Origin: Brevundimonas sp.
GTDB taxonomy: Bacteria > Pseudomonadota > Alphaproteobacteria > Caulobacterales > Caulobacteraceae
DNA length: 37,905 bases
NCBI RefSeq assembly: GCF_030656255.1
Contig: NZ_JAUSOE010000052.1
Coordinates: 1-37,905 of the forward strand
Reading direction: 5' to 3'
The notes beneath the pieces are model-generated. The model saw nothing but the letters and a program-made list of their open reading frames with translations, did no database searches and had not been told where the DNA came from. The translations under genes and the position numbers were made by a program. Positions 16,754-24,839 of the stretch are shown here, piece by piece. How positions within the stretch are numbered: position 1 is the stretch's first letter; each line of letters starts with the position of its first letter.

Positions 16754-18354
16754 AGGCGCACCACACGGTCGGCCATGGCCGCCACAGCAGCGGAATGAGT
16801 GGCGATCAGGGTCGTGCGGCCGCGCGTGGCCTGACGGATCAGGTCCAGCATGGCTTCTTCGGAGGCCGGGTCCAGATTGGCCGTCGGCTCGTCCAGCAAC
16901 AGGATCGGCGCGCGTTTCAGAATGGCGCGGGCCAGGCCCAGCCGCCGCCGCTCGCCGCCCGACAGGCCGCCGCCGCGTTCGTCGAGGGGGCGGTCCAGAT
17001 CGCCGAACAGGCCGGCTTCGCCTGCGGCGACCAGGATGCGGCCGGGACAGGCGGAGGGATCGGCCAGGCGGATATTGTCGCCCAGGCTGCCGGGCACGAC
17101 GATGGGGTTCTGGCTGGCCCAGGCGATCTGGCCGGCGAAATCGCCCGCCTGGCTCAGGCGTGCGCCGCCGACCTCGACCTCGCCGGCGGTCAGGGGCGAC
17201 AGGCCCAGGAACAGGTGCAGCAGGCTGGACTTGCCCGAGCCGCTGGCGCCGACCAGGGCGACGATCTGGCCGGGGCGGACCTCAAGATCGAAGTCGGCGA
17301 TCACGGGAGCGGCGTCGCCATAGGCGATGGCGACCTTGGTGAAGCGGATCGCCGGCGCGTCCTCGTGCAGGATGTGGCGATCCCGCGGCGCGGCCTCAGG
17401 CGTGACGAGGGCGGGGACGGCGGACTCGGCGGCCTGGCGGTCATGATAGGCGGCGGCCAGTCGCCGCAGCGGCTGATAGACCTCGGGCGCCAGGGCCAGG
17501 ACGAAGAAGGCGCGTGGCAGGTCCAGCGTCTCAGGCGCAGGGAAGGGCAGCAGTTTCAGCAGGTTGAAGCCGCAGTAGACGGCGATCAGGGCCACGGCCA
17601 GAGCCGAGAAGAACTCCAGCACGCCGGACGACAGGAAGGCGATCCGCATCACGCGGTTGGTGCGGCGCTCCAACTCGTCGGAGGCGCGGACGATTTCGGC
17701 GGTGGTGCGGGCGCGGGCGTCGAAGGCCAGGATCGCGGGCAGGGCGCGCACCCGATCGACGAACAGGCCGGACAGACGCTCCAGCGCCTGGAACTGACGA
17801 CGGCTTTCGCCGGCCGCAGCCGTTCCGGCCAGGATCATGCCGAAGATGAAGGGCAGCAGGGTGAACAGAAATATGCCGGCCGAAAACGGGCTGGCGATGG
17901 CGGCGATGGCGATGATCAGCAGGGGCGACAGGCCCGCCGCCATCTTCAGCGGTGTAAATCGCGACACATAGCCGTCCAGCGCGCCGACGCCCTCGACCAC
18001 GGCGGTCAGCCGGTCGTCGGACCGGCCGCCGCGCCCGAACAGATCGGCCAGCAGCCGATCACGCACGTCCGTCTTGATCGACCGGCCCAGACGCGAGCCG
18101 ACAACCACCGCCGCCTGACCGATCAGGCCGCGCGCCATCAGGCTGAACACGGCCAGCAGCAGCCAGGGCAGGGCGGCCAGAGGCGATGATCCGAAGGTTG
18201 CGATCGTCATGGCCAGGCCGCCCGCGAAACCGACGGCGGGCGCCACGTCGGCGACGGCCAGAAGCCCCGCCAGCATCGTCAGCCGACGCCAGGGCGCGGC
18301 GGTCTGTTTCAGCCAGGCCGCAGGGGAGGAGGCTGTGATCGGCGCCGATGTCAT
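16750..18354 (-). CDS. cydD: Thiol reductant ABC exporter subunit CydD
   Basis: Partner of CydC in the exporter required for cytochrome bd assembly; 534 residues. The membrane domain (from about residue 20) shows LLAVADVAPAVGFAGGLAM and the CydD-typical segment near ADLFGRGGRSDDRL. The ATPase domain has GASGSGKSSLL, LSGGERRRLGLARAIL, PILLLDEPTANLDP and ATHSAA. ATG 18354 is preferred over TTG 18360 because a GGAG lies about eight to ten bases upstream of the ATG. It is divergent from cydA across a 195-base region that carries an FNR box, so both halves of the bd machinery can be induced together. Confidence 0.94.
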   Translation of the reverse strand: MTSAPITASSPAAWLKQTAAPWRRLTMLAGLLAVADVAPAVGFAGGLAMTIATFGSSPLAALPWLLLAVFSLMARGLIGQAAVVVGSRLGRSIKTDVRDRLLADLFGRGGRSDDRLTAVVEGVGALDGYVSRFTPLKMAAGLSPLLIIAIAAIASPFSAGIFLFTLLPFIFGMILAGTAAAGESRRQFQALERLSGLFVDRVRALPAILAFDARARTTAEIVRASDELERRTNRVMRIAFLSSGVLEFFSALAVALIAVYCGFNLLKLLPFPAPETLDLPRAFFVLALAPEVYQPLRRLAAAYHDRQAAESAVPALVTPEAAPRDRHILHEDAPAIRFTKVAIAYGDAAPVIADFDLEVRPGQIVALVGASGSGKSSLLHLFLGLSPLTAGEVEVGGARLSQAGDFAGQIAWASQNPIVVPGSLGDNIRLADPSACPGRILVAAGEAGLFGDLDRPLDERGGGLSGGERRRLGLARAILKRAPILLLDEPTANLDPASEEAMLDLIRQATRGRTTLIATHSAAVAAMADRVVRL

Positions 18355-18392
18355 TTCCAAACTCCAACCTCAGGGCGGGCCCCAAGGCCATT

Positions 18393-18420
18393 GGACAAAC
18401 CGTCGTTGGTCGAAATGTCC
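18393..18420. promoter_or_regulatory. Two tandem GGAC-N5-GTCC-like dyads, cyd intergenic region
   Basis: GGAC-AAACC-GTCG (18393-18405) and GGTC-GAAAT-GTCC (18408-18420) lie 15 bases apart. Each has one mismatch to the dyad GGAC-N5-GTCC. The outer arms also form a perfect 7-bp inverted repeat, TTGGACA (18391-18397) / TGTCCAA (18416-18422). They lie between the cydD start and the FNR box. The same dyad without mismatch occurs upstream of ompW and pyk. The regulator is unknown. Confidence 0.45.
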
Positions 18421-18461
18421 AAGGACGATCAGTCCACTACGATCCACCGTGCAAGGGGGCT

Positions 18462-18475
18462 TTGATCGAAATCAA
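18462..18475. promoter_or_regulatory. Perfect FNR box between cydD and cydA
   Basis: TTGATCGAAATCAA matches TTGAT-N4-ATCAA at all ten specified bases. Its centre is about 81 bases before the cydA ATG. A class II promoter would start near 18507-18510, with TTTTAG (18495-18500) as a plausible -10. The same box lies about 114 bases before the cydD start and could serve that promoter too. Confidence 0.88.
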
Positions 18476-18549
18476 GGCGACCGCCCCGCCTTGGTTTTAG
18501 GGCGTACGAAACGTCGGTCGTCGGGGCCGGCTACAAGGAGCCTAGAGCC

Positions 18550-20145
18550 ATGATCGACCTCGCGGTCGTCGACCTATCCAGGCTGCAGTTCGCGCTGACA
18601 GCCCTTTATCACTTCCTGTTCGTCCCCCTGACCCTGGGGCTGTCGTTCATGCTGGTCATCATGGAGTCGATCTATGTCATGACCCGCCGGCCGATCTGGC
18701 GAACCATCACCCGTTTCTGGGGGACGCTGTTCGGCATCAACTTCGTGCTGGGCGTCGCGACCGGGATCACCATGGAGTTCCAGTTCGGCATGAACTGGAG
18801 CTATTACAGCCACTATGTCGGCGACATCTTCGGGGCCCCTCTGGCCATCGAAGGGTTGATGGCCTTCTTCCTTGAAGCCACCTTCGTCGGACTGATGTTC
18901 TTCGGCTGGGAGAAGCTGAAGCCGTCGGCCCACCTGTTCGTCACCTTCATGGTGGCCCTGGGCACCAATCTGTCGGCCGTGTGGATCCTGATCGCCAACG
19001 GCTGGATGCAGAACCCGGTCGGCTCCGCCTTCAATCCCGACTCCATGCGTATGGAGGTCACGGACTTCATGGCCGTGGTCTTCAATCCGGTGGCCCAGGC
19101 CAAGTTCGTCCACACCGTCAGCGCCGGATACGTCTGCGCCTCGGTCTTCGTGCTGGGCGTCTCGGCCTTCTACCTGCTGCGGGGCAAGCATGTCGGCTTC
19201 GCCAAGCGGTCGATGACTGTGGCCTCGGCCTTCGGTCTGGCCGCATCCCTGTCCGTCGTCGTCCTGGGCGACCAGTCGGGCTACGCCCTGACCGACAACC
19301 AGAAGATGAAGCTCGCCGCGCTCGAAGCCATGTGGCACACCGAGCCCGCGCCCGCTGGTCTGACCCTGATCGGCATCCCCAGCATGAAGGATCGCGAGAC
19401 CCACTACGGCGTTCATGTGCCGTGGGTCATGGGCCTGATCGCCACCCGCACCATCGACAAGCCGGTGGAAGGGATCTTCGAACTGGTCGCCACGGCCGAG
19501 ACGCGGATCGAATCCGGCGTCATCGCCTATGACGCCCTGGAGAAGGTCAAGGCCAATCCGGCCGATCCTGTCGCTCGCGGCGTGTTCGAGACCCACCGTC
19601 GCGACCTGGGCTACGGCCTGCTGCTGAAGCGTCACGTCGCCGATCCGCGCATGGCCTCGCCAGAACTGATCCAGAAGACGGCGTGGGAAACAGTGCCGAA
19701 CGTACCGGCCCTGTTCTGGAGCTTCCGCATCATGGCCGGCGTCGGCATGTTCATGATCCTGTTCTTCGCCACGGCCTTCTATCTCTGCACTGTGCGCAAG
19801 CATGACACCCGCTGGTTCCTGCGTCTGGCCGTCCTGTGCCTGCCGCTGCCCTGGGTGGCCATCGAGTTCGGCTGGATCCTGGCTGAGTTCGGGCGTCAGC
19901 CCTGGGCGGTCGAAGGCGTGCTGCCGACCTTCCTGGGCGCCTCGTCCCTGAGCGTGCCTCAGCTGTGGGCGACCATCATCGGCTTCACCGTCCTGTACGG
20001 CGCCCTGGCTGTGGTCGAGGTCCGGCTGATGCTCTTCGCCATCAAGAAGGGGCCGTTCCACGAGCAGGAACTGTTCGGTGAAACCACGCCTGAAACCCCG
20101 GCCCAATCGCCTGGCCCGCGCCCCGTCGCGCCCGCCGTGGCCTGA
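18550..20145 (+). CDS. cydA: Cytochrome bd ubiquinol oxidase subunit I
   Basis: Catalytic subunit (531 residues) of the high-affinity quinol oxidase; binds haems b558, b595 and d in the inner membrane. The N-terminus has the conserved haem-ligand His in FALTALYHFLFVPLTLG (His21) and the Glu-rich helix IEGLMAFFLEATFVGL. Later come KFVHTVSAGYV (b558 His), the Met in FWSFRIMAG (b558 ligand) and AEFGRQPWAVEG (GRQPW motif). The long segment between ALTDNQKMKLAALEAMW and the FRIM helix makes this the long-Q-loop type, as in E. coli. An AAGGAG precedes the ATG. It is first in cydA-cydB-cydX-hemN. Confidence 0.97.
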   Translation: MIDLAVVDLSRLQFALTALYHFLFVPLTLGLSFMLVIMESIYVMTRRPIWRTITRFWGTLFGINFVLGVATGITMEFQFGMNWSYYSHYVGDIFGAPLAIEGLMAFFLEATFVGLMFFGWEKLKPSAHLFVTFMVALGTNLSAVWILIANGWMQNPVGSAFNPDSMRMEVTDFMAVVFNPVAQAKFVHTVSAGYVCASVFVLGVSAFYLLRGKHVGFAKRSMTVASAFGLAASLSVVVLGDQSGYALTDNQKMKLAALEAMWHTEPAPAGLTLIGIPSMKDRETHYGVHVPWVMGLIATRTIDKPVEGIFELVATAETRIESGVIAYDALEKVKANPADPVARGVFETHRRDLGYGLLLKRHVADPRMASPELIQKTAWETVPNVPALFWSFRIMAGVGMFMILFFATAFYLCTVRKHDTRWFLRLAVLCLPLPWVAIEFGWILAEFGRQPWAVEGVLPTFLGASSLSVPQLWATIIGFTVLYGALAVVEVRLMLFAIKKGPFHEQELFGETTPETPAQSPGPRPVAPAVA

Positions 20146-20172
20146 CCCAGAGAGATTTTAGGACATCCGACC

Positions 20173-21321
20173 ATGGATCTTCCAATCGACTTCGCAACCC
20201 TGCGCCTGATCTGGTGGGCCCTCTTGGGCGTGCTGCTGATCGGCTTCGCCCTGACCGACGGTTTCGACCTGGGCGTCGGTTCGCTTTTGCCCTTCGTCGC
20301 CAAGACGGATGAAGAGCGCCGTATGGTGATCAACACCGTCGGCGCGACCTGGGAGGGCAACCAGGTGTGGTTCATCCTGGGCGGCGGCGCCATCTTCGCC
20401 GCCTGGCCCTTCGTCTACGCCGTCAGTTTCTCCGGCTTCTACCTGGCCATGTTCCTGGTCCTGTCGGCCCTGATCCTGCGCCCCGTGTCGTTCAAGTACC
20501 GCTCCAAGCGGGTCTCGCCCAAGTGGCGGTCCTTCTGGGACTGGGCGCTGTTCACCGGCAGCTTTGTTCCGGCCCTGGTGTTCGGCGTCGCCGTCGGTAA
20601 CGTCCTGCTGGGCGCCCCCTTCCGCCTGGATAGCGACCTGCGCTCCTTCTACGAGGGCAGTCTGCTGGGCCTGTTCACCCCCTTCAGCCTGATCGCCGGC
20701 CTGCTGTCGGTGGCCATGCTGGTGCTGCACGGCGCGGCTTGGTTGTCGATCAAGGCTGAAAAAGGCCCCGTGCTGGATCGGGCGCGTCTGTTCGGCACGG
20801 TCGCCGGCGTCCTGGCCCTGGTCCTGTTTGCGGCGGGCGGCCTCTATATGGCCTACGGCGGCGTGGGCTTCCGGATCACCGGCGCCGTCGACGTGCAGGG
20901 CTTCTCCAACCCGCTGCGCACCACGGTCGAGGCCGCGCCCGGCGCCTGGCTGGACAACTACAGCCGCTATCCGTGGATGATGATCGCCCCGACTCTGGGC
21001 TTCGTCGGCGCGGTGGTGGGTCTGGCGGGCATGTGGCTTCGTTCGGCGCCCCTGGCCTTCGGCGGTTCGTCGCTGTCGACCGTGGGCATAATCTCCACCG
21101 TCGGCGTCTCGATGTTCCCCTTCATCCTGCCCAGCTCGATCGATCCCCAGTCCAGCCTGACGGTCTGGAACGCCTCGTCCAGCCAACTGACCCTGTTCAT
21201 CATGCTGATCTGCACGGCGATCTTCCTGCCGCTGATCCTGATCTACACGAGCTGGGTCTATTCCGTGCTGTGGGGCCGCACCTCGACCGCAGCCCTCAAG
21301 ACCAACCCCGACCTCTACTGA
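20173..21321 (+). CDS. cydB: Cytochrome bd ubiquinol oxidase subunit II
   Basis: Second integral subunit (382 residues) of cytochrome bd, with about eight helices. The N-terminal signature LRLIWWALLGVLLIGFALTD followed by GFDLGVGSLLPFVAKTDEER is typical, with WEGNQVWFILGGGAIFAAWP close behind; the Asp in GFDLG aligns with the residue implicated in haem d and proton uptake. It begins 27 bases after the cydA stop, with AGGA upstream of the ATG, and is followed 19 bases later by cydX. Length is normal for the family. Confidence 0.96.
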   Translation: MDLPIDFATLRLIWWALLGVLLIGFALTDGFDLGVGSLLPFVAKTDEERRMVINTVGATWEGNQVWFILGGGAIFAAWPFVYAVSFSGFYLAMFLVLSALILRPVSFKYRSKRVSPKWRSFWDWALFTGSFVPALVFGVAVGNVLLGAPFRLDSDLRSFYEGSLLGLFTPFSLIAGLLSVAMLVLHGAAWLSIKAEKGPVLDRARLFGTVAGVLALVLFAAGGLYMAYGGVGFRITGAVDVQGFSNPLRTTVEAAPGAWLDNYSRYPWMMIAPTLGFVGAVVGLAGMWLRSAPLAFGGSSLSTVGIISTVGVSMFPFILPSSIDPQSSLTVWNASSSQLTLFIMLICTAIFLPLILIYTSWVYSVLWGRTSTAALKTNPDLY

Positions 21322-21340
21322 GCTCAAGGAGCATCAAGTC

Positions 21341-21487
21341 ATGTGGTATTTTTCCTGGATCCTGGGTGTCGGACTGGCGGTCGGTTTCGGCGTGCTGAAC
21401 GGCCTGTGGCACGAGTTCCACCTGTTCGACGAGGGCGATGAGGGCTTGTCGGTCGATGCGTCGAAAGAGGTCGATGTCCCTCTCTAG
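21341..21487 (+). CDS. cydX: Cytochrome bd small subunit CydX
   Basis: A 48-residue single-helix subunit that stabilises the haems of cytochrome bd. It opens MWYFSWILGVGLAVGFGVLN, closely matching the E. coli CydX start MWYFAWILG; the charged tail (FDEGDEGLS) is typical of the acidic end. AAGGAG (21326-21331) sits nine bases before the ATG. It follows cydB directly, as in known cydABX operons, and its last 14 bases overlap the hemN start. It is too short for usual ORF thresholds and would often be missed. Confidence 0.93.
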   Translation: MWYFSWILGVGLAVGFGVLNGLWHEFHLFDEGDEGLSVDASKEVDVPL

Positions 21488-22865
21488 CCCCACCGGCGCG
21501 CGCCCTGCCGTTCTGGCGACGCACGAGCTTATCGCCCGCTACGACGCCCACGCGCCGCGCTATACTTCCTACCCGACGGCGGCGCAGTTCACGCCTGCCG
21601 TCGGGGCCGCCGACTGGGGGGCGTGGCTGGGCGCCGCGCCCCTTGATCGTGCGGTGTCGCTGTATCTGCACATCCCCTTCTGCAAGCGGCTGTGCTGGTA
21701 CTGCGGCTGCAACACCCGGGCGATGAACCGGGTCGCGCCCATGAGCAGCTATGTCGATCTCCTGTTGAAGGAAGCCGATCTCGTGCTCGAACGGATCGGT
21801 CGCCCCGTGCGGGTCGGTTCGATCCACCTGGGCGGCGGCACGCCCAATATGCTGCCACCCGATGAGTTGGAGCGGCTGTTCGCCGGTCTGGCCGCCCGGT
21901 TCGACCTGGGCGACTGTTTCGAGATCGCCGCTGAACTGGATCCCGAAGTCCTGACCCAGGCCTGGGTCGAGGCGGCCGGTCGTATCGGTCTGAGCCGCGC
22001 CAGCCTGGGGGTTCAGGACCTGTCGCCCAAGGTGCAGGCGGCGGTGAACCGGCCCGAATCCTTCGAGACCATTCGCTGGGCGGCCGAGGCGCTGCGCGGC
22101 CAAGGGGTCACGTCGCTGAATCTGGACCTGATGTACGGCCTGCCGCTTCAGGCGGCCGAGAATGTCATCACGACCGTGGCGCAGATCGTGGCCTTGCGGC
22201 CCGACCGGATCGCCCTGTTCGGCTACGCCCATGTGCCATGGATGAAGCCGCACCAGAAACTGATCAAGGAAGCCGATCTGCCGGGACCGGAGGCGCGCTT
22301 CGCTCAGAGCCAGGCTGCGGCGCGGTATCTGGTGCAGAAGGGCTGGCAAGCCATCGGTCTGGACCATTTCGCCCTGCCGCATGACTCCATGGCCGCCGCC
22401 GCGCGCGCCGGCCGGCTGCGTCGCAATTTCCAGGGCTATACGACCGACGAAGCGCCGGTGCTGATCGGCCTGGGCGCCTCGTCGATCAGCCGCACCCCCC
22501 TGGGCTTCGTCCAGAACCATACGCAGGAGCGCGACTGGCGCGCCGCCGTGGCGGAGGGAAGCTTGCCGGTCGCGCGGGGCGTGGCCCTTGATCCGCGCGA
22601 CGCCTTTGTGGGCGAGATCATCGAACGGCTGATGTGCGACTTCACCGTCGATGTGGCCGAGATCGCCCGCGAACGCGGTCGTGATCTGGCGGAAGTGGCG
22701 GCGGCCTGGCCCAGGCTGTTGCGGTTTCAATTGGACGGCCTGGCCGAGGTGAACGGGGCGGCCGTGACGGTCACCGATCTGGGCCGGCCGTTCGTTCGCG
22801 CCGTCTGCGCCGCCTTTGATCCGGGCGCCGCCGACATCGAGAAACGCCACGCCCGCGTGGTCTGA
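21474..22865 (+). CDS. hemN: Oxygen-independent coproporphyrinogen III oxidase
   Basis: Radical SAM enzyme (463 residues) that decarboxylates coproporphyrinogen III to protoporphyrinogen IX without oxygen, supplying haem under low oxygen. The cluster motif appears in LYLHIPFCKRLCWYCGCNT (C-x3-C-x2-C-x-C). The N-terminus YDAHAPRYTSYPTAAQF, LGGGTPNMLPP, and the C-terminal LIGLGASSIS support true HemN over HemW. ATG 21474 is chosen: AAAGAGG lies just upstream and the protein then begins shortly before the conserved region; it overlaps cydX by 14 bases. Placement in the cyd operon puts haem supply under the same FNR control as the haem-rich oxidase. Confidence 0.95.
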   Translation: MSLSSPTGARPAVLATHELIARYDAHAPRYTSYPTAAQFTPAVGAADWGAWLGAAPLDRAVSLYLHIPFCKRLCWYCGCNTRAMNRVAPMSSYVDLLLKEADLVLERIGRPVRVGSIHLGGGTPNMLPPDELERLFAGLAARFDLGDCFEIAAELDPEVLTQAWVEAAGRIGLSRASLGVQDLSPKVQAAVNRPESFETIRWAAEALRGQGVTSLNLDLMYGLPLQAAENVITTVAQIVALRPDRIALFGYAHVPWMKPHQKLIKEADLPGPEARFAQSQAAARYLVQKGWQAIGLDHFALPHDSMAAAARAGRLRRNFQGYTTDEAPVLIGLGASSISRTPLGFVQNHTQERDWRAAVAEGSLPVARGVALDPRDAFVGEIIERLMCDFTVDVAEIARERGRDLAEVAAAWPRLLRFQLDGLAEVNGAAVTVTDLGRPFVRAVCAAFDPGAADIEKRHARVV

Positions 22866-22867
22866 AT

Positions 22868-22880
22868 GGACAGATTGTCC
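22868..22880. promoter_or_regulatory. GGAC-N5-GTCC dyad upstream of ompW
   Basis: GGACAGATTGTCC, perfect in both 4-base arms and flanked by TGGACA / TGTCCA symmetry (22867-22881). It starts three bases after the hemN stop and 27 bases before the FNR-like site. It agrees with the pyk leader at 14 of 17 bases over the wider motif. The regulator is unknown. Confidence 0.45.
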
Positions 22881-22895
22881 AACCCCCAGTGGGGT

Positions 22896-22909
22896 TTGCG
22901 CTAAATCAA
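22896..22909. promoter_or_regulatory. Degenerate FNR-like site before ompW
   Basis: TTGCGCTAAATCAA: the right half-site is perfect, and the left has three of five consensus bases (8 of 10 overall). It lies about 85 bases before the ompW ATG, a reasonable class II position for a transcript with a leader of about 45 bases. ompW is FNR-activated in enterobacteria, which supports but does not prove the call. Confidence 0.5.
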
Positions 22910-22987
22910 GGCCATGGTCGGGCAGTGGGCGCATTCCCCCCTCAAGACGCTCGGACAAGTCGCATGAGGCGGCAGCGGGCGTCGGGG

Positions 22988-23668
22988 ATGAGCAAGATGA
23001 AACTGAAAACCCTGATCCTCTCAGCCGTCGCCGCAGCAGCCTTCGCGGCGCCGGCCCTGGCCCAAAGCCAAGCAAACGGGGGCCCGGCCGCCTGGGAAAT
23101 GCCCAAGAAGGGCGACTGGATCATCACCGGCCGCGTGACCGACGTCTTTTCCGGCGCCGACAACGCCATCACCACCGCCGCCGGCGTCGATTCCGGCCTG
23201 AAGGTCGATGTGGGCGACAGCGTCATGCCGACCCTGGGCTTCACCTATTTCCTGACCGACCATCTGGCGGTCGAGGCGATCCTGGGCACGACCAAGCATG
23301 AGATCCGCGCCCAGGGCGGAACCACCGACGTCGAGGTTCACGAGACCTGGGTCGTGCCGCCGATCGTGACCCTGCAATATCGTCCGCTGACCGAGGGCCG
23401 TTTCAGCCCCTATGTCGGCGCGGGCGTGAACTACATGCTGTTCTACAGCGGCGAGGACAAGAACGGCTTCAAGGTCGATCTGGACGACAGCTTCGGCTAC
23501 GCCCTGCAGGCGGGCGCTGACATCGGCATCCAGGGGCCGTGGAGTTTTAACATCGACGTCAAGAAGGTGTGGGTCAGTGTCGACGCCGACGTCAATGACG
23601 GCGCTCTGAAGAGCGAAGTGGATCTGGACCCGTGGGTCGTTTCCGTGGGGGTGGGTCGCAAGTTCTAA
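22988..23668 (+). CDS. ompW: OmpW-family outer membrane protein
   Basis: Eight-stranded outer-membrane beta-barrel of 226 residues before processing. The signal peptide is LKTLILSAVAAAAFAAPALA with cleavage likely before QSQAN. Family features are GDWIITGRVTDVF near the mature start, LGFTYFLTDHLAVEAI, TLQYRPL, FSPYVGAGVNYMLFY and the terminal VGVGRKF ending in Phe, the usual barrel-assembly signal. ATG 22988 or ATG 22997 both retain the signal peptide; neither has a strong ribosome site. OmpW proteins form narrow hydrophobic channels and in other bacteria respond to oxygen, iron and stress. An intrinsic terminator follows. Confidence 0.93.
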   Translation: MSKMKLKTLILSAVAAAAFAAPALAQSQANGGPAAWEMPKKGDWIITGRVTDVFSGADNAITTAAGVDSGLKVDVGDSVMPTLGFTYFLTDHLAVEAILGTTKHEIRAQGGTTDVEVHETWVVPPIVTLQYRPLTEGRFSPYVGAGVNYMLFYSGEDKNGFKVDLDDSFGYALQAGADIGIQGPWSFNIDVKKVWVSVDADVNDGALKSEVDLDPWVVSVGVGRKF

Positions 23669-23688
23669 AATCCATCGAGAGGCGTTCG

Positions 23689-23723
23689 AAAAAAGCCCCG
23701 CTGGCTCAGCCGGCGGGGCTTTT
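23689..23723. terminator. Bidirectional intrinsic terminator after ompW
   Basis: AAGCCCCGC (23693-23701) pairs with GCGGGGCTT (23713-23721) around an 11-base loop that can pair further. A T run (23720-23723) follows, and an A run (23689-23694) precedes it. It lies about 20 bases past the ompW stop. Confidence 0.9.
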
Positions 23724-23816
23724 GCCCTTGAGGCGGCGGGCCGGCTCGACAAAGGGCTCCGTGCGTCTTAGGCGGAGGCTCGCCGTCTGTTGCGGCGCAC
23801 ACTTCAAGGAAACGCC

Positions 23817-24761
23817 ATGCCGTCCGGATTGATCGCCCTGCTCGACGACGTCGCCGGCATCGCCAAGATGGCGGCCGCCTCGATCGACGACGTGGGGGCG
23901 GCGGCGGGCAAGGCCTCGACCAAGGCGGCGGGCGTGGTGGTGGACGACGCCGCAGTGACGCCGCGCTATGTCACCGGCTTGTCGCCCAGCCGCGAACTGC
24001 CGATCATCGGCAAGATCGCCCTGGGGTCGTTCCGCAACAAGCTCATATTCATCCTGCCGGCCGCCCTGCTGCTGAGCGCCTTCGCCCCCTGGGCCATCAC
24101 GCCGCTGCTCATGTGCGGCGGGGCCTATCTGTGTTTCGAAGGGGCGGAGAAGCTGATGGAGGCCTTCGGGCATGGCGGACATGCCGACGAAGCCCCTGCC
24201 GAAGGCGATCCTGCGACCCTGGAAAAGACGACAGTGGCGGGCGCCGTTCGCACCGACCTGATCCTGTCGGCCGAGATCATGGCCATCGCCCTGGCCGATG
24301 TCTCCGCCCAGCCGATCCTCACCCAGGCGGCGGTTCTGGCCGTGGTCGGGATCGCCATGACCGTCGCCGTCTATGGCGCGGTCGGCCTGATCGTGAAGAT
24401 GGACGACATCGGCCTGCATCTGGCCGAGCGGCCGAACGGCGGGGTGCGAGCCCTGGGGCGTGGCCTGGTCAAGGGGATGCCGGTGGTGATGGACGCCCTG
24501 TCGATCATCGGGACAGCGGCGATGCTGTGGGTCGGCGGCGGCATTCTGGTTCACGGAACCCATACGCTGGGTCTGCACTGGCCGGCCGAACCGCTGGAGC
24601 ATCTGGCCCATGCGGTCGGGGCCGCGACGGGGCCTCTGCAAGGAATCGTCAGCTGGTTCGTGACGGCCCTGGGGTCGGCGCTCATGGGCGTGATCATCGG
24701 CGGCCTGATCGCCCTGCTGGTGCATCAACTGGGCCGGCTGCGGGCCAAGCCTGCGCACTGA
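23817..24761 (+). CDS. DUF808 family inner-membrane protein (YedI-like)
   Basis: A 314-residue multi-helix membrane protein of the DUF808 family (E. coli YedI, about 305 residues). The N-terminal segment MPSGLIALLDDVAGIAKMAA, followed by DVGAAAGKASTKAAGVVVDD, is characteristic, as are RELPIIGKIALGSFRNKLI and GGAYLCFEGAEKLMEA. Several hydrophobic helices lie in the C-terminal two thirds. The ATG at 23817 has AAGGA six bases upstream. Function is not established for the family. It is a single transcription unit after the ompW terminator. Confidence 0.92.
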   Translation: MPSGLIALLDDVAGIAKMAAASIDDVGAAAGKASTKAAGVVVDDAAVTPRYVTGLSPSRELPIIGKIALGSFRNKLIFILPAALLLSAFAPWAITPLLMCGGAYLCFEGAEKLMEAFGHGGHADEAPAEGDPATLEKTTVAGAVRTDLILSAEIMAIALADVSAQPILTQAAVLAVVGIAMTVAVYGAVGLIVKMDDIGLHLAERPNGGVRALGRGLVKGMPVVMDALSIIGTAAMLWVGGGILVHGTHTLGLHWPAEPLEHLAHAVGAATGPLQGIVSWFVTALGSALMGVIIGGLIALLVHQLGRLRAKPAH

Positions 24762-24779
24762 AAATCCCACGCGCTGCGG

Positions 24780-24797
24780 CTGTCACGCTGTTGCAAT
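24780..24797 (+). promoter_or_regulatory. Candidate Pho box before the phosphatase gene
   Basis: Two 7-base elements four bases apart: CTGTCAC (24780-24786, 6 of 7 to the PhoB half-site CTGTCAT) and TTGCAAT (24791-24797, 4 of 7). The spacing fits the 18-base Pho box. A possible -10, TTAGAC (24807-24812), lies nine bases downstream. The site is 43 bases before the gene for a phosphatase, an expected PhoB target. Confidence 0.45.
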
Positions 24798-24839
24798 CCC
24801 GGCCCGTTAGACCCCGACGCCTGTTTCCGGAGTAAGCCC

